DNA of 11,555 nucleotides from Klebsiella pneumoniae (GTDB lineage Bacteria > Pseudomonadota > Gammaproteobacteria > Ga0077536): assembly GCA_945873015.1 (NCBI GenBank), contig CAMCBY010000080.1, positions 1 to 11,555 of the forward strand, in the 5' to 3' direction. The position numbers and the translations under genes are program-made. The notes beneath the pieces are model-generated. The model searched no databases and was not told where the DNA came from. It worked only from the letters and a program-made list of their open reading frames with translations. Shown piece after piece: positions 1-6,581 of this stretch (its first letter is position 1; each line of letters opens with the position of its first letter).

Positions 1-20
1 CATAAACTAGCCCCCGAGTT

Positions 21-26
21 AGGAGG
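21..26 (+). promoter_or_regulatory. Strong Shine-Dalgarno of the Lpp-like gene
   Basis: AGGAGG, 9 nt before the ATG at 36, is a full match to the anti-Shine-Dalgarno core. It supports that start and fits a highly translated lipoprotein. The promoter must lie mostly left of the window; bases 1-10 are A/T-richer but I cannot assign a promoter there. Confidence 0.85.
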
Positions 27-35
27 AAGACCACG

Positions 36-341
36 ATGACCAATGTATTGAAGCTTGCGGCGGTTTGCGCCGTTTTGGGCCTGACCAGTGCCTGCTCCAC
101 GGTGACCCCGGAACAGCTGTCGGCTGTTGACGCCAAGGCCACCAGCGCCTCGTCCGATGCCAAGACTGCTGCTGCCAACGCCGCCGCTGCGCTGAAGGCT
201 GCTACGGAAGCGAAGGCTGCTGCCTCCGCTGCCCAGGCAACTGCCGATGCTGCCAAGGCTGGTGCCGACGCTGCCCAGGCTTGCTGCAACGAGAACAAGG
301 ATCGCCTCGACCGCGTGTTCGAGAAGATCATGAAGAAGTAA
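36..341 (+). CDS. Lpp/OprI-like alanine-zipper outer-membrane lipoprotein
   Basis: This encodes a 101-aa small lipoprotein that probably sits in the inner leaflet of the outer membrane as a helical coiled coil. Residues 1-19 are a signal peptide starting MTNVLK, much like Pseudomonas OprI (from memory). The likely lipidated cysteine is C20 (TSAC, a relaxed lipobox with Thr at -3). Residues 28-82 are an Ala/Lys/Asp-rich helix with alanines at heptad-like spacing; 33 of the 101 residues are Ala. A Cys-Cys pair at 83-84 is followed by a charged tail ending MKK. In E. coli Lpp the C-terminal lysine is the peptidoglycan attachment point, and this tail is suited to the same role. Every Lys codon is AAG and Ala codons are mostly GCT/GCC, which suggests high expression. 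The converging gene to the right encodes an L,D-transpeptidase of the Lpp-attaching type. Confidence 0.88.
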   Translation: MTNVLKLAAVCAVLGLTSACSTVTPEQLSAVDAKATSASSDAKTAAANAAAALKAATEAKAAASAAQATADAAKAGADAAQACCNENKDRLDRVFEKIMKK

Positions 342-365
342 CGGACTCCGTTACTTTGTGTTCTG

Positions 366-395
366 GAACCCCGCTTCGGCGGGGTTCTTCATTTT
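366..395 (+). terminator. Rho-independent terminator of the Lpp-like gene
   Basis: A perfect 9-bp stem (GAACCCCGC at 366-374 with GCGGGGTTC at 379-387) closes on a TTCG tetraloop. A T-rich run (TTCATTTTC) follows on the plus strand. It lies 24 bp after the stop codon. No T-run follows in the minus direction, so it should act mainly on the plus strand. Confidence 0.9.
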
Positions 396-426
396 CAGGG
401 TCGGAAAATCACGGATTTGAGATTCA

Positions 427-449
427 CGCGCCGACGGATATTCGGCGCG
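427..449 (-). terminator. Hairpin after the L,D-transpeptidase gene, possible terminator
   Basis: A perfect 8-bp inverted repeat (CGCGCCGA / TCGGCGCG) with a 7-nt loop lies 16 bp past the transpeptidase stop codon. The minus strand has no clean T-run after it, so it may be a weak or Rho-assisted terminator, or an mRNA-end stabiliser. With the hairpin at 366-387 it fills the 124-bp gap between the two convergent genes. Confidence 0.45.
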
Positions 450-465
450 GTGAGGGGCAGGCAGC

Positions 466-1470
466 TCAGTTGTCGGCGATGGGTCGGCTTGACCTGTCGA
501 GTGCCGCTTCCGTGCCGAGTTTTGGCTGCGCGGTGCCAACCACTTGCGGCACGCCCGTCGGACTTTCCAGCGCGTGTTTGATGTCGCCCCACACCAGCGT
601 CGCATCTTGACCTTTCACGCGAGCCAGAATCAGTTTCACCACCTTGGAGTACTGCTCCTCGGCGGCCTTGTCCTGCTCTTCTTCGAGATGCGGATGCACC
701 TCCAGATAGATGTTGCCGTTGGCGAGACCCACCTTGTAAGGCTGGTTGACGATGTGTACTGGCGTCCCGACCTTAGTGGCGTTGAACATGGTGACGATGT
801 CTTCGGGATACATACGAATGCAGCCGTGGGTGACACGCATGCCAATGCCGAAAGGTTTATCCGTACCGTGAATCAGGTAGCCCTGGATGCCCAGCATCAG
901 CGCGTGCGTGCCGAGCGGATTGTCCGGCCCCGCTGGCACCACAGTCGGCAGGATGTCGCCTTCTTCCGCGTGTTCCTTGCGGATTGACTTGGGTGGATGC
1001 CAGGCCGGATCTTTAACCTTGCCGACCACCGTCGTGCGGCCTTTGGGGGTAACCCACTGCTCTCGACCGATGCTGATCGGGAAGGTCATCAAGCGTTTCG
1101 CGCCGCTCGCGTCCTTGCCATTGAAATAATACATACGCATTTCGGCGATGTTGATCACGATTCCGTCGCGCGGGGCCTGCGGAATCACGTACATCGATGG
1201 CACCAGCACGGCGGTACCGTCACCTGGCAGCCAGGAATCGACCTTGGGATTGGCCAGACGCATTTCGCGGTAGCCCTGGTCGAAATCACGCGCGAGATCG
1301 GAGATGGTGTCCTCGTAAACCGACGAAGTCTGACCGAGTTCGCCGATCACATCCGGCGACTCCGTCGTGACGAGGTACACCGGCGACGCCGCCTGGCTGA
1401 GAATGGGCGCACCACCGATAAATACGGAGAGAATCGCGCTCGCGAGGGATTTTTTGTTACAGCAATTCAT
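466..1470 (-). CDS. L,D-transpeptidase, YcfS/ErfK/YbiS type
   Basis: This encodes a 334-aa periplasmic enzyme. Residues 1-27 are a signal peptide, probably cleaved after SQA. Residues 50-96 look like a LysM-type peptidoglycan-binding segment (ANPKVDSWLPGDG). Residues 103-243 are the YkuD catalytic domain, opening with IVINIAEMRMYYF. Active-site motifs are HGT at 201-203 and THGC at 214-217, with Cys217 the expected nucleophile. The C-terminal ~90 residues are charged and then low-complexity. The layout closely follows E. coli YcfS, which joins Lpp to the peptidoglycan stem peptide. The ATG at 1470 places the signal peptide at the N-terminus and falls 19 nt after the upstream DUF423 stop. A longer frame up to 1584 would overlap that gene and bury the signal peptide, so I reject it. 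Attachment of Lpp versus 3-3 cross-linking cannot be decided from sequence alone. Confidence 0.93.
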   Translation of the reverse strand: MNCCNKKSLASAILSVFIGGAPILSQAASPVYLVTTESPDVIGELGQTSSVYEDTISDLARDFDQGYREMRLANPKVDSWLPGDGTAVLVPSMYVIPQAPRDGIVINIAEMRMYYFNGKDASGAKRLMTFPISIGREQWVTPKGRTTVVGKVKDPAWHPPKSIRKEHAEEGDILPTVVPAGPDNPLGTHALMLGIQGYLIHGTDKPFGIGMRVTHGCIRMYPEDIVTMFNATKVGTPVHIVNQPYKVGLANGNIYLEVHPHLEEEQDKAAEEQYSKVVKLILARVKGQDATLVWGDIKHALESPTGVPQVVGTAQPKLGTEAALDRSSRPIADN

Positions 1471-1489
1471 ATTCTTCGTCACTTGAAAT

Positions 1490-1870
1490 TCAATGGGGCG
1501 CACGGCGGCTCGCCACCGCAAAAATCGCGCATCCGAGCCACGCCGCCATAAAAGCCGAACCGCCGAAGGGTGCCGCGACGCCAAAAATCGCCACGCCGCT
1601 CATCACTTTGGCGGTCAGACCAACGCAAAACAGAACGATTCCAGTAGCGGCCAACAACACCACGGCTTTGAGCAGGCGCGAACCTGGCGCCCTGCCCAGC
1701 CAACTTCCTACCAGCAACAGCAGCAGACCATGCACCATTAGATAACGTGCAGTGGTGGCCAGGGTCGTGATGTCATGGGCGCCAAGGCGCTGACTGAACG
1801 CGTGGGCCGACAACGCATCGAGTGCGACACCGGCGCAGCCCGCTGCACCACCGATGATGAGCGCGGACAC
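1490..1870 (-). CDS. DUF423 (YgdD-like) small inner-membrane protein
   Basis: This encodes a 126-aa, very hydrophobic protein with about four membrane helices, at roughly 2-20, 44-59, 67-88 and 93-119. Family landmarks are the SAHAF segment near 21-25, Tyr43 and His47 in the second helix, and APFGG at 100-104 followed by a Trp-containing last helix. E. coli YgdD shares this pattern and length; the biochemical function of the family is unknown. I chose the GTG at 1870 because it gives the family length and starts just before the first helix. A GTG at 1912 would give 140 aa. The ATG at 1972 would run into the divergent gene's start region. It probably shares a transcript with the L,D-transpeptidase 19 nt downstream. 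The start is uncertain, the family assignment fairly firm. Confidence 0.85.
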   Translation of the reverse strand: MSALIIGGAAGCAGVALDALSAHAFSQRLGAHDITTLATTARYLMVHGLLLLLVGSWLGRAPGSRLLKAVVLLAATGIVLFCVGLTAKVMSGVAIFGVAAPFGGSAFMAAWLGCAIFAVASRRAPH

Positions 1871-1918
1871 CTTCCACCCACCGGTTCTTGAACTGGCGTA
1901 ATCGTCTTTCACTAACGC

Positions 1919-1926
1919 ATTATAAT
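1919..1926. promoter_or_regulatory. Palindromic ATTATAAT, candidate shared divergent -10
   Basis: The 8-bp palindrome carries a perfect TATAAT on both strands (minus 1924-1919, plus 1921-1926), between two divergent genes in otherwise GC-rich DNA. On the minus strand it would start RNA near 1912, about 40 nt before the chosen DUF423 start. On the plus strand it would start RNA near 1933, about 45 nt before the chosen esterase start. I see no good -35 at the right spacing on either strand, so the call rests on the -10 alone. Confidence 0.45.
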
Positions 1927-1978
1927 TCCAATGGTTTCTGGAACCTACCAAAAAATGCGCGCAGTGCACCACGGCGAC

Positions 1979-3031
1979 ATGAGGAGCGTGCTGCGGATAC
2001 TGCTCGCGCTGCTAGTCCTGTGCAGCGCCGTCGCCTGTGGCGCTGCAGATGAAACATGCAACGGCGATGACGCCACGCCCGTCAAGCTGCACCCCGAATT
2101 CAGCAACGGCGCCCGCTTCGGTGCCATCCGCGTGCTCGGCAGCGTGCGACTCGCGACGCGCAGCGTCGATGGTCTGACCGTGCATGGCTTGTCAGGATTG
2201 GCCTGGAGCGCGCTACAGCGACGCCTCTATGCAGTCTCAGATCGCGGTTTTGTGCTGCACCTGACACCGCGCATCGCCGACGGCATGCTGGTCGGTGCCA
2301 GCTATTGCGCGGCGTATGCACTACAAGACCAATACGGCGCAGCGCTCAATGGGCGTTGGCGAGACGCTGAAGGTTTGAGTCTGCGTGCGCGCGGCGCGAA
2401 CGCCGACGAAGAACTGCTGATTTCGTTTGAGCAATATCCACGGATCGCGCGCTACAGCCGCGACGGGCGCCTGCTGGGCGCCCTGCAACTTCCGGCTGAA
2501 CTGCGCGACCTCAGTCACTACGCCGGCCCCAACCGCGCCCTCGAAGCACTGACCGAAACACGCCGTTTCGGCGTCATCGTGGCGCCAGAGTCCGCGCTCG
2601 CGCCCGCGTCCCATGGTTCGATTCCGCTGTTCAGCCTGCACGGTGGGCGCTGGGCATTTCATTCGCTGGATACCCGCCATGGCGGGCTGGTCGGACTGGA
2701 AACACTGCCCGATGACAATCTGCTGGTGCTCGAACGGCGCTACATCTCGCCCTTTCACCCTTTGATCATCGCTCTCAGTCGCGTGACGCTGACCGCGGCG
2801 CCCATACCAACGGCCACTCAACAGGAACTCGCGCGTTTCGACACCACCGCCGGTTGGTCGATGGACAACTTCGAGTCGGTCGCGCATCACGAGGCCAATC
2901 GTTATTTCATGATCTCTGACGACAACGCCAGCCCCTTGCAACACACGCTGCTGATGTACTTTGAAATAATGGGCAACGAGGCCGCCGCAGCGCCGCGCGC
3001 GTTACCGGCGGCGCCGCTCAGCCGTCATTAA
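1979..3031 (+). CDS. Secreted phytase-like esterase family protein (PF13449 type)
   Basis: This encodes a 350-aa exported protein of the 'esterase-like activity of phytase' family, a beta-propeller-like group whose members are mostly uncharacterised. Residues 1-20 form a signal peptide with a hydrophobic core after MRSVLR. AVAC at 17-20 could be a loose lipobox, so secretion or lipidation are both possible. Family-like segments follow in order: GLSGLAWSALQRRLYAVSDR, DAEGLSL, SFEQYPRIARYS, NRALEALTE, and near the end a DNFESVAHH...FMISDDN block. I chose the ATG at 1979 because it puts the signal peptide first. In-frame ATGs at 1931 and 1955 would add a polar extension, and the one at 1931 lies at or before the expected RNA start. 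No strong Shine-Dalgarno is seen. The gene ends 16 bp from the converging moaB. The substrate cannot be inferred. Confidence 0.82.
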   Translation: MRSVLRILLALLVLCSAVACGAADETCNGDDATPVKLHPEFSNGARFGAIRVLGSVRLATRSVDGLTVHGLSGLAWSALQRRLYAVSDRGFVLHLTPRIADGMLVGASYCAAYALQDQYGAALNGRWRDAEGLSLRARGANADEELLISFEQYPRIARYSRDGRLLGALQLPAELRDLSHYAGPNRALEALTETRRFGVIVAPESALAPASHGSIPLFSLHGGRWAFHSLDTRHGGLVGLETLPDDNLLVLERRYISPFHPLIIALSRVTLTAAPIPTATQQELARFDTTAGWSMDNFESVAHHEANRYFMISDDNASPLQHTLLMYFEIMGNEAAAAPRALPAAPLSRH

Positions 3032-3047
3032 AACGGCTCAGTGAGTC

Positions 3048-3569
3048 TCAGCGCTCGAGCAGCCGCGGCATGAGTTCGACCAGATTGCAGGGCCGCGTGC
3101 GGAAATCGAGCTGGTGCACTATCAGTGCATCCCAGCCAAGCGCGCAGGCGCCGCCTGAGCCGGGCAGACAGAACACATAGGTGGCATTGGCCACGCCAGC
3201 CACCGCGCGCGACTGCAGGGTTGAGGTCTTGATGTCTTCATAGGACAACACACGAAACATCTCGCCAAAACCATCGAGGGTCTTGTCGAACAGCGGCGCA
3301 ACCGCTTCGGGGGTGCCATCGCGCCCGGTCACACCCGTGCCGCCGGTGGTCAGCACCACGTTCACCTGCGCATCCGCTATCCATTGCGACACAATCGCAC
3401 GGATGGCGTAGATGTCGTCGCGACAGATGCTTTTCTGGTGAATCTCATGACCGGCGGCCAGCACACGCTCACACAGCAGCTTGCCGGATTTATCGGTGTC
3501 TTCGTTGCGCGTATCTGAAATGGTCAGAACCGCGATTTGCAGGGGAATAAATTGGCGTTCGGTGGTCAC
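3048..3569 (-). CDS. moaB: Molybdenum cofactor biosynthesis protein B
   Basis: This encodes a 173-aa cytosolic MoaB/Mog-fold protein, a family associated with molybdopterin adenylylation before molybdate insertion. It tracks E. coli MoaB through its length: FIPLQIAVLTISDTR at 7-21, the nucleotide-binding TTGGTGVTGRDGTPE at 74-88, the GFGEMFR block at 100-106, TSTLQSRAVAGVAN at 115-128, PGS at 136-138 and LDFRTRPCN at 154-162. The GTG start at 3569 gives the normal family length and has AGG (3581-3579) 9 nt upstream. An ATG at 3632 would add 21 unrelated residues and overlap the divergent neighbour. No other molybdenum-cofactor gene is in view, so moaB stands alone here, convergent with the esterase and divergent from hslR. 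Confidence 0.93.
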   Translation of the reverse strand: MTTERQFIPLQIAVLTISDTRNEDTDKSGKLLCERVLAAGHEIHQKSICRDDIYAIRAIVSQWIADAQVNVVLTTGGTGVTGRDGTPEAVAPLFDKTLDGFGEMFRVLSYEDIKTSTLQSRAVAGVANATYVFCLPGSGGACALGWDALIVHQLDFRTRPCNLVELMPRLLER

Positions 3570-3630
3570 GACTGTCGACCTGCGGTAGTGTTGATGATAT
3601 CGATACGGCGCTTCGAGGCGACGCCCCATC
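3570..3630. promoter_or_regulatory. Divergent moaB/hslR intergenic region
   Basis: These 61 bp separate the two start codons and must hold or overlap both promoters. On the minus strand TATCAT (3599-3594) is a 5/6 match to a -10 and would leave a short leader that includes the AGG before moaB. No convincing -35 is seen for it. I found no clear sigma-70 promoter on the plus strand. Confidence 0.25.
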
Positions 3631-4068
3631 ATGCATGGTCATCCTAACCCGCACAACGACGCGTCCTCAAACGGCGGTAGCGGCGACGTCGGTCAACGTA
3701 TCGACCGCTGGTTATGCAATGTGCGCTTCTTCAAGACCCGCGGCCTCGCGGTCGAGGCCATCGATAATGGCCGTGTCGAAATCAACGGTGTACGCGCCAA
3801 GTCCGCCAAACTGGTCAAAGCCGGCGACCAGGTGCGCGTACAGCGCCCGCCCTATGTGCACGAAGTCGAAGTGCTCGGTGTGGTGCCGCAACGGGTCGGT
3901 GCGGCCGTCGCCCAGGGCCTGTATCGCGAAAGTGAGGCGAGCATCGCGACCCGCACCAGCCTGCGCGAACAACAAGTACTGAGTGCCGTGCGCGAAGAGC
4001 CGCGCGAAGGCAAACTCGGCAAACACGAGCGCCGCGAACGCGAGCGCCTCAAGCGCTCCTATGAATAG
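3631..4068 (+). CDS. hslR: Heat shock protein 15-like S4-domain RNA-binding protein
   Basis: This encodes a 145-aa protein. E. coli Hsp15 binds 50S subunits that carry a stalled peptidyl-tRNA and helps recycle them. Residues 22-70 form the S4 fold, with IDRWLCNVRFFKTRGLA near its start and INGVRAKSAKLVKAGD later. A lysine/arginine-rich C-terminal tail (from about 122) matches the basic RNA-binding end of Hsp15. The first 21 residues are polar, Asn/Gly/His-rich and unlike E. coli Hsp15. The ATG at 3631 is the only Met before the S4 domain. GAGG at 3615-3618 is a possible Shine-Dalgarno but 12 nt away, so a downstream non-ATG start cannot be excluded. The gene is divergent from moaB, with a 181-bp gap before moxR. 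Confidence 0.88.
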   Translation: MHGHPNPHNDASSNGGSGDVGQRIDRWLCNVRFFKTRGLAVEAIDNGRVEINGVRAKSAKLVKAGDQVRVQRPPYVHEVEVLGVVPQRVGAAVAQGLYRESEASIATRTSLREQQVLSAVREEPREGKLGKHERRERERLKRSYE

Positions 4069-4100
4069 AAGCGGTGTTAAAATTAAGCGAGCGCAGTCAG

Positions 4101-4177
4101 TTTGCGCGTCGCCCGCGCGGAGAAACCGCAGCGTATACAGAAATACGTGAGGATTTCGAGCACCGCCGACGCGCAAA
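4101..4177 (+). repeat. 11-bp inverted repeat in the spacer before the moxR operon
   Basis: TTTGCGCGTCG at 4101-4111 is the exact reverse complement of CGACGCGCAAA at 4167-4177, with 55 bp between. It lies in the 181-bp spacer between hslR and moxR (4069-4249). A second pair, CAAAAT (4174-4179) and ATTTTG (4193-4198), overlaps its right arm. This could be a structured leader or a binding site. I see no clean promoter in the spacer: TAAAAT (4078-4083) and TATACA (4134-4139) resemble -10 boxes but lack -35 partners. Confidence 0.5.
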
Positions 4178-4249
4178 ATGGCAAGCGCAGCTATTTTGAG
4201 ACTGCTTCTAGTCGCTACGCGTGAATAACCGCTCTGCAGGACGCCAACC

Positions 4250-5212
4250 ATGAACGCTCCCCTTACACCGGCCGACGTGGCACTGGCCAGCGACGTGCAA
4301 CAGCGCCTCGCGCAGGCCCTCAATGCCGCCGTCACCGGGCAACAACGTGTGGTTCGCCACTTGTTGAGTGCCTTTCTGAGCGGCGGTCACGTTTTGCTTG
4401 AGGACTATCCCGGCACCGGTAAGACGACCCTCGCCAAGGCCCTGGCGGGCGCGGTGGGCGCCGAGTTCCAGCGCATTCAATTTACGCCCGACTTGTTGCC
4501 GACCGATCTGCTGGGCGCGTCCATCTACAACCAGCGCAGTCAGGATTTCGTCATCCACAAAGGGCCGATATTCACCAATATTCTGCTCGCTGACGAAATC
4601 AATCGCGCTTCGCCGCGCACACAGTCGGCGCTGCTGGAGGCGATGGGCGAAGCGCAAGTCAGTCTCGAAGGGCAGCAGTTCAGTCTGGCGCGCCCCTACT
4701 TCGTGATTGCGACCCAGAACCCGATCGAATTCCACGGCACCTATCCACTGCCAGAAGCGCAGATGGATCGTTTTGCGCTGCGCCTGGCCTTGGGTTATGT
4801 ATCAATAGACGACGAGATGTCGATCATCGCGCGCACCGACCACACGCGCGGCGGCACGGGTGCTGCACCGGTCGCAAGCACCGCTGAAGTACTGGCCTTT
4901 CAAGACGCCGCCAGCCGCGTGCCTGTCAGCACCGAACTCAGCCGCTATCTGGTCAGTCTGGTTGCAGCCACCCGCCATATGCCCGCACTCGAACTCGGCG
5001 CCAGCCCGCGCGCCTCGATAGCTTTATTGAAGTGCGCACAGGCGCTCGCGCTGTTCGACGGACTCGACTTCGTCACCCCCGATCTCATCCAGGAACTCGC
5101 GCCATTGGTGTTATGCCATCGTCTGGCCGTGCGGGCCGAAGCACGTTTCGCCGGCGCCAGCGCGGCGACCTGTGTTGCCGAATTGCTGGACACCCTGCCC
5201 GTGCCGCGTTGA
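4250..5212 (+). CDS. MoxR-family AAA+ ATPase
   Basis: This encodes a 320-aa cytosolic AAA+ ATPase of the MoxR class, thought to act as chaperone-like ATPases on partner proteins encoded next door. The Walker A is DYPGTGKT at 52-59 (Lys58), Walker B is ILLADE at 111-116, sensor 1 is ATQN at 154-157, a likely arginine finger is R174 in QMDRF, and sensor 2 is GASPR at 250-254. The characteristic NRASPRTQSALLEAMGE block is present at 118-134. Length is normal and no key residue is missing. The ATG at 4250 has AGGA at 4238-4241 with 8-nt spacing. It is the first gene of a three-gene unit; the DUF58 gene starts 16 nt after its stop. The moxR/DUF58/transglutaminase order is common in proteobacteria, including the Pseudomonas tgpA locus. 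Confidence 0.95.
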   Translation: MNAPLTPADVALASDVQQRLAQALNAAVTGQQRVVRHLLSAFLSGGHVLLEDYPGTGKTTLAKALAGAVGAEFQRIQFTPDLLPTDLLGASIYNQRSQDFVIHKGPIFTNILLADEINRASPRTQSALLEAMGEAQVSLEGQQFSLARPYFVIATQNPIEFHGTYPLPEAQMDRFALRLALGYVSIDDEMSIIARTDHTRGGTGAAPVASTAEVLAFQDAASRVPVSTELSRYLVSLVAATRHMPALELGASPRASIALLKCAQALALFDGLDFVTPDLIQELAPLVLCHRLAVRAEARFAGASAATCVAELLDTLPVPR

Positions 5213-5215
5213 ACC

Positions 5216-5220
5216 GAGGT
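5216..5220 (+). promoter_or_regulatory. Shine-Dalgarno that sets the DUF58 start
   Basis: GAGGT lies 8 nt before the ATG at 5229. It decides between that start and an upstream in-frame ATG at 5172, which lies inside moxR and would add 19 unrelated residues. Confidence 0.8.
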
Positions 5221-5228
5221 CGGCTGCC

Positions 5229-6581
5229 ATGCCACCGCGCGCGCTCTATCGTTTGTTTCCTCTCGCCGCGCGCCTGAGTCGTACGCTTGAACTGCGCTTT
5301 ACGTCCGGCGGTCGTCTGTTGCTGGGCGTGCTGATCACTGCGGCCATTCTCGGTATCGACATCGGTCAAACGCTCGCATATCAACTGGCGGTACTGGCCT
5401 TTGCGCTGCTGGTTTTGAGCATGGTCATGAGCCTGCGCTGGCGGCCGCAATTGCGAGTGCGACGCGTGCTGCCAAACATGATCACCCACGGCCTGGCCAG
5501 TCACTATTGGCTCGAGATCACCAATCATGGTCGCGCGGCCGAACACGAACTCACGGTGCAGGACAATCTTATTGAACCGCCTCTGCCGCTGGCACGCTTT
5601 CAGGCCATGCGCGACAGCGAAACGGGCGGCGCCAACAACTGGTTCGACCGCGCTATCGGCTTTCCGCGCTGGGTGGCCTTGCGACGCCGCGAGCGCGGCG
5701 CGGATCTGATTGCAGTGACGGTACCGCCCATCGCGCCCGGCGCGACCGTGCGCGTGCGTATCGAACTGACCGCGCTGCGGCGAGGCTGGCTGCGCTTTGC
5801 GCGCTTGCGCGTGATGCGACCCGACCCGCTCGGTCTGTGTCGTGCCCGCACCAAGATAGTATTGCCGGAACAATTGCTCGCCCTGCCCCGTCGCCATCCA
5901 CTGCCGCGCATTCGTTTGCACTCGCAGCGGCGCTATCAACCGGGTGGCCTCAGTCTGGCCCTGGCGGTCGGCGACTCGCAGGAGTTCGCCGCATTGCGCG
6001 GCTATCAGCCTGGCGATCCGCGCCGCCATATCCACTGGCGCAGCTTCGCCAAGACCGGCGAACTGATCGTCAAACAATATCAGGACGAATATTTCGACCG
6101 CCACGCGCTGGTGGTCGACACACGCCTCGCCGCATCACCGCAGTGTTTTGAAGCGGTGCTGGAAGTGGCGGCCTCGGTAGTCGGTGGCAGCCGCGCGCAG
6201 GACTCGATACTCGATCTCGTGATAGCCGGTAGCGATGTGCTGGAACTGCATGCCGGGCGCGGTCTCGGCGACAGTCTGCGCGCACTGTGTTTTCTGGCCG
6301 AAGCGGTCGCCATGCCGGGCGATGACTTTGCCAGTCTGGCGGCGGTGTTGCGCACGCGCGTGGCACGCCTTGCCAGTGTCATTGTGGTGTTCGGACGTTA
6401 CGACGATGAGCGCCACGCGCTGGTCACCGAACTGCGCGCGCGCGGACTGCCGTGCCTGTGCCTGCTGGTGGTATCAGACCATGACCAGCTCACATCGCCA
6501 GCGACCGAACTGCCCGGCGTCCAGCGCCTGCGTATGGCGCATCTTGCGGCCGATCTCGCTCTGTTGGATGGCGCCCGGTGA
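5229..6581 (+). CDS. DUF58 domain membrane protein of the moxR operon
   Basis: This encodes a 450-aa protein. Two membrane helices lie near residues 28-46 and 50-69, giving a hairpin anchor. A soluble region follows, with the DUF58 signature RGYQPGDPRRHIHWRSFAK at 257-275 and KQYQDEYFDRHALVVDT at 282-298. DUF58 is a von Willebrand A-like fold; here the usual metal-site pattern is not obvious, since DTRLAASP (297-304) lacks the DxSxS form, as in many DUF58 proteins. Its role is unknown; by context it is thought to work with the MoxR ATPase. It begins 16 nt after moxR and its TGA overlaps the GTG of the transglutaminase gene by 4 nt, so these two are probably translationally coupled. Confidence 0.92.
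   Translation: MPPRALYRLFPLAARLSRTLELRFTSGGRLLLGVLITAAILGIDIGQTLAYQLAVLAFALLVLSMVMSLRWRPQLRVRRVLPNMITHGLASHYWLEITNHGRAAEHELTVQDNLIEPPLPLARFQAMRDSETGGANNWFDRAIGFPRWVALRRRERGADLIAVTVPPIAPGATVRVRIELTALRRGWLRFARLRVMRPDPLGLCRARTKIVLPEQLLALPRRHPLPRIRLHSQRRYQPGGLSLALAVGDSQEFAALRGYQPGDPRRHIHWRSFAKTGELIVKQYQDEYFDRHALVVDTRLAASPQCFEAVLEVAASVVGGSRAQDSILDLVIAGSDVLELHAGRGLGDSLRALCFLAEAVAMPGDDFASLAAVLRTRVARLASVIVVFGRYDDERHALVTELRARGLPCLCLLVVSDHDQLTSPATELPGVQRLRMAHLAADLALLDGAR

Noticed and set aside
466..1584. Longer L,D-transpeptidase frame starting at 1584
   Set aside because: The extra 38 residues are Arg-rich, bury the signal peptide and overlap the DUF423 gene in another frame; the start at 1470 is better.
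1931..1978. Upstream ATGs at 1931 and 1955 for the esterase gene
   Set aside because: They add a polar stretch before the signal peptide, and 1931 lies at or before the expected transcription start from the -10 at 1921-1926.
3020..3038. AGCCGT/ACGGCT hairpin between the esterase gene and moaB as a terminator
   Set aside because: The stem is only 6 bp, overlaps the stop codon and has no T-run on either strand.
3624..3630. CCCCATC before hslR, resembling a sigma-32 -10 box
   Set aside because: It abuts the start codon and there is no CTTGAA-like element at the right distance; transcription would start inside the gene.
4178..4228. 16-codon leader peptide frame before moxR
   Set aside because: It has a hydrophobic centre but no ribosome-binding site and no attenuator-like codon run, so chance is the simpler explanation.
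5085..6104. Long minus-strand open frame opposite the DUF58 gene
   Set aside because: Its product is Gln/Arg/Ala-rich without recognisable domains, and it lies opposite a clear conserved gene; it is a GC-rich shadow.
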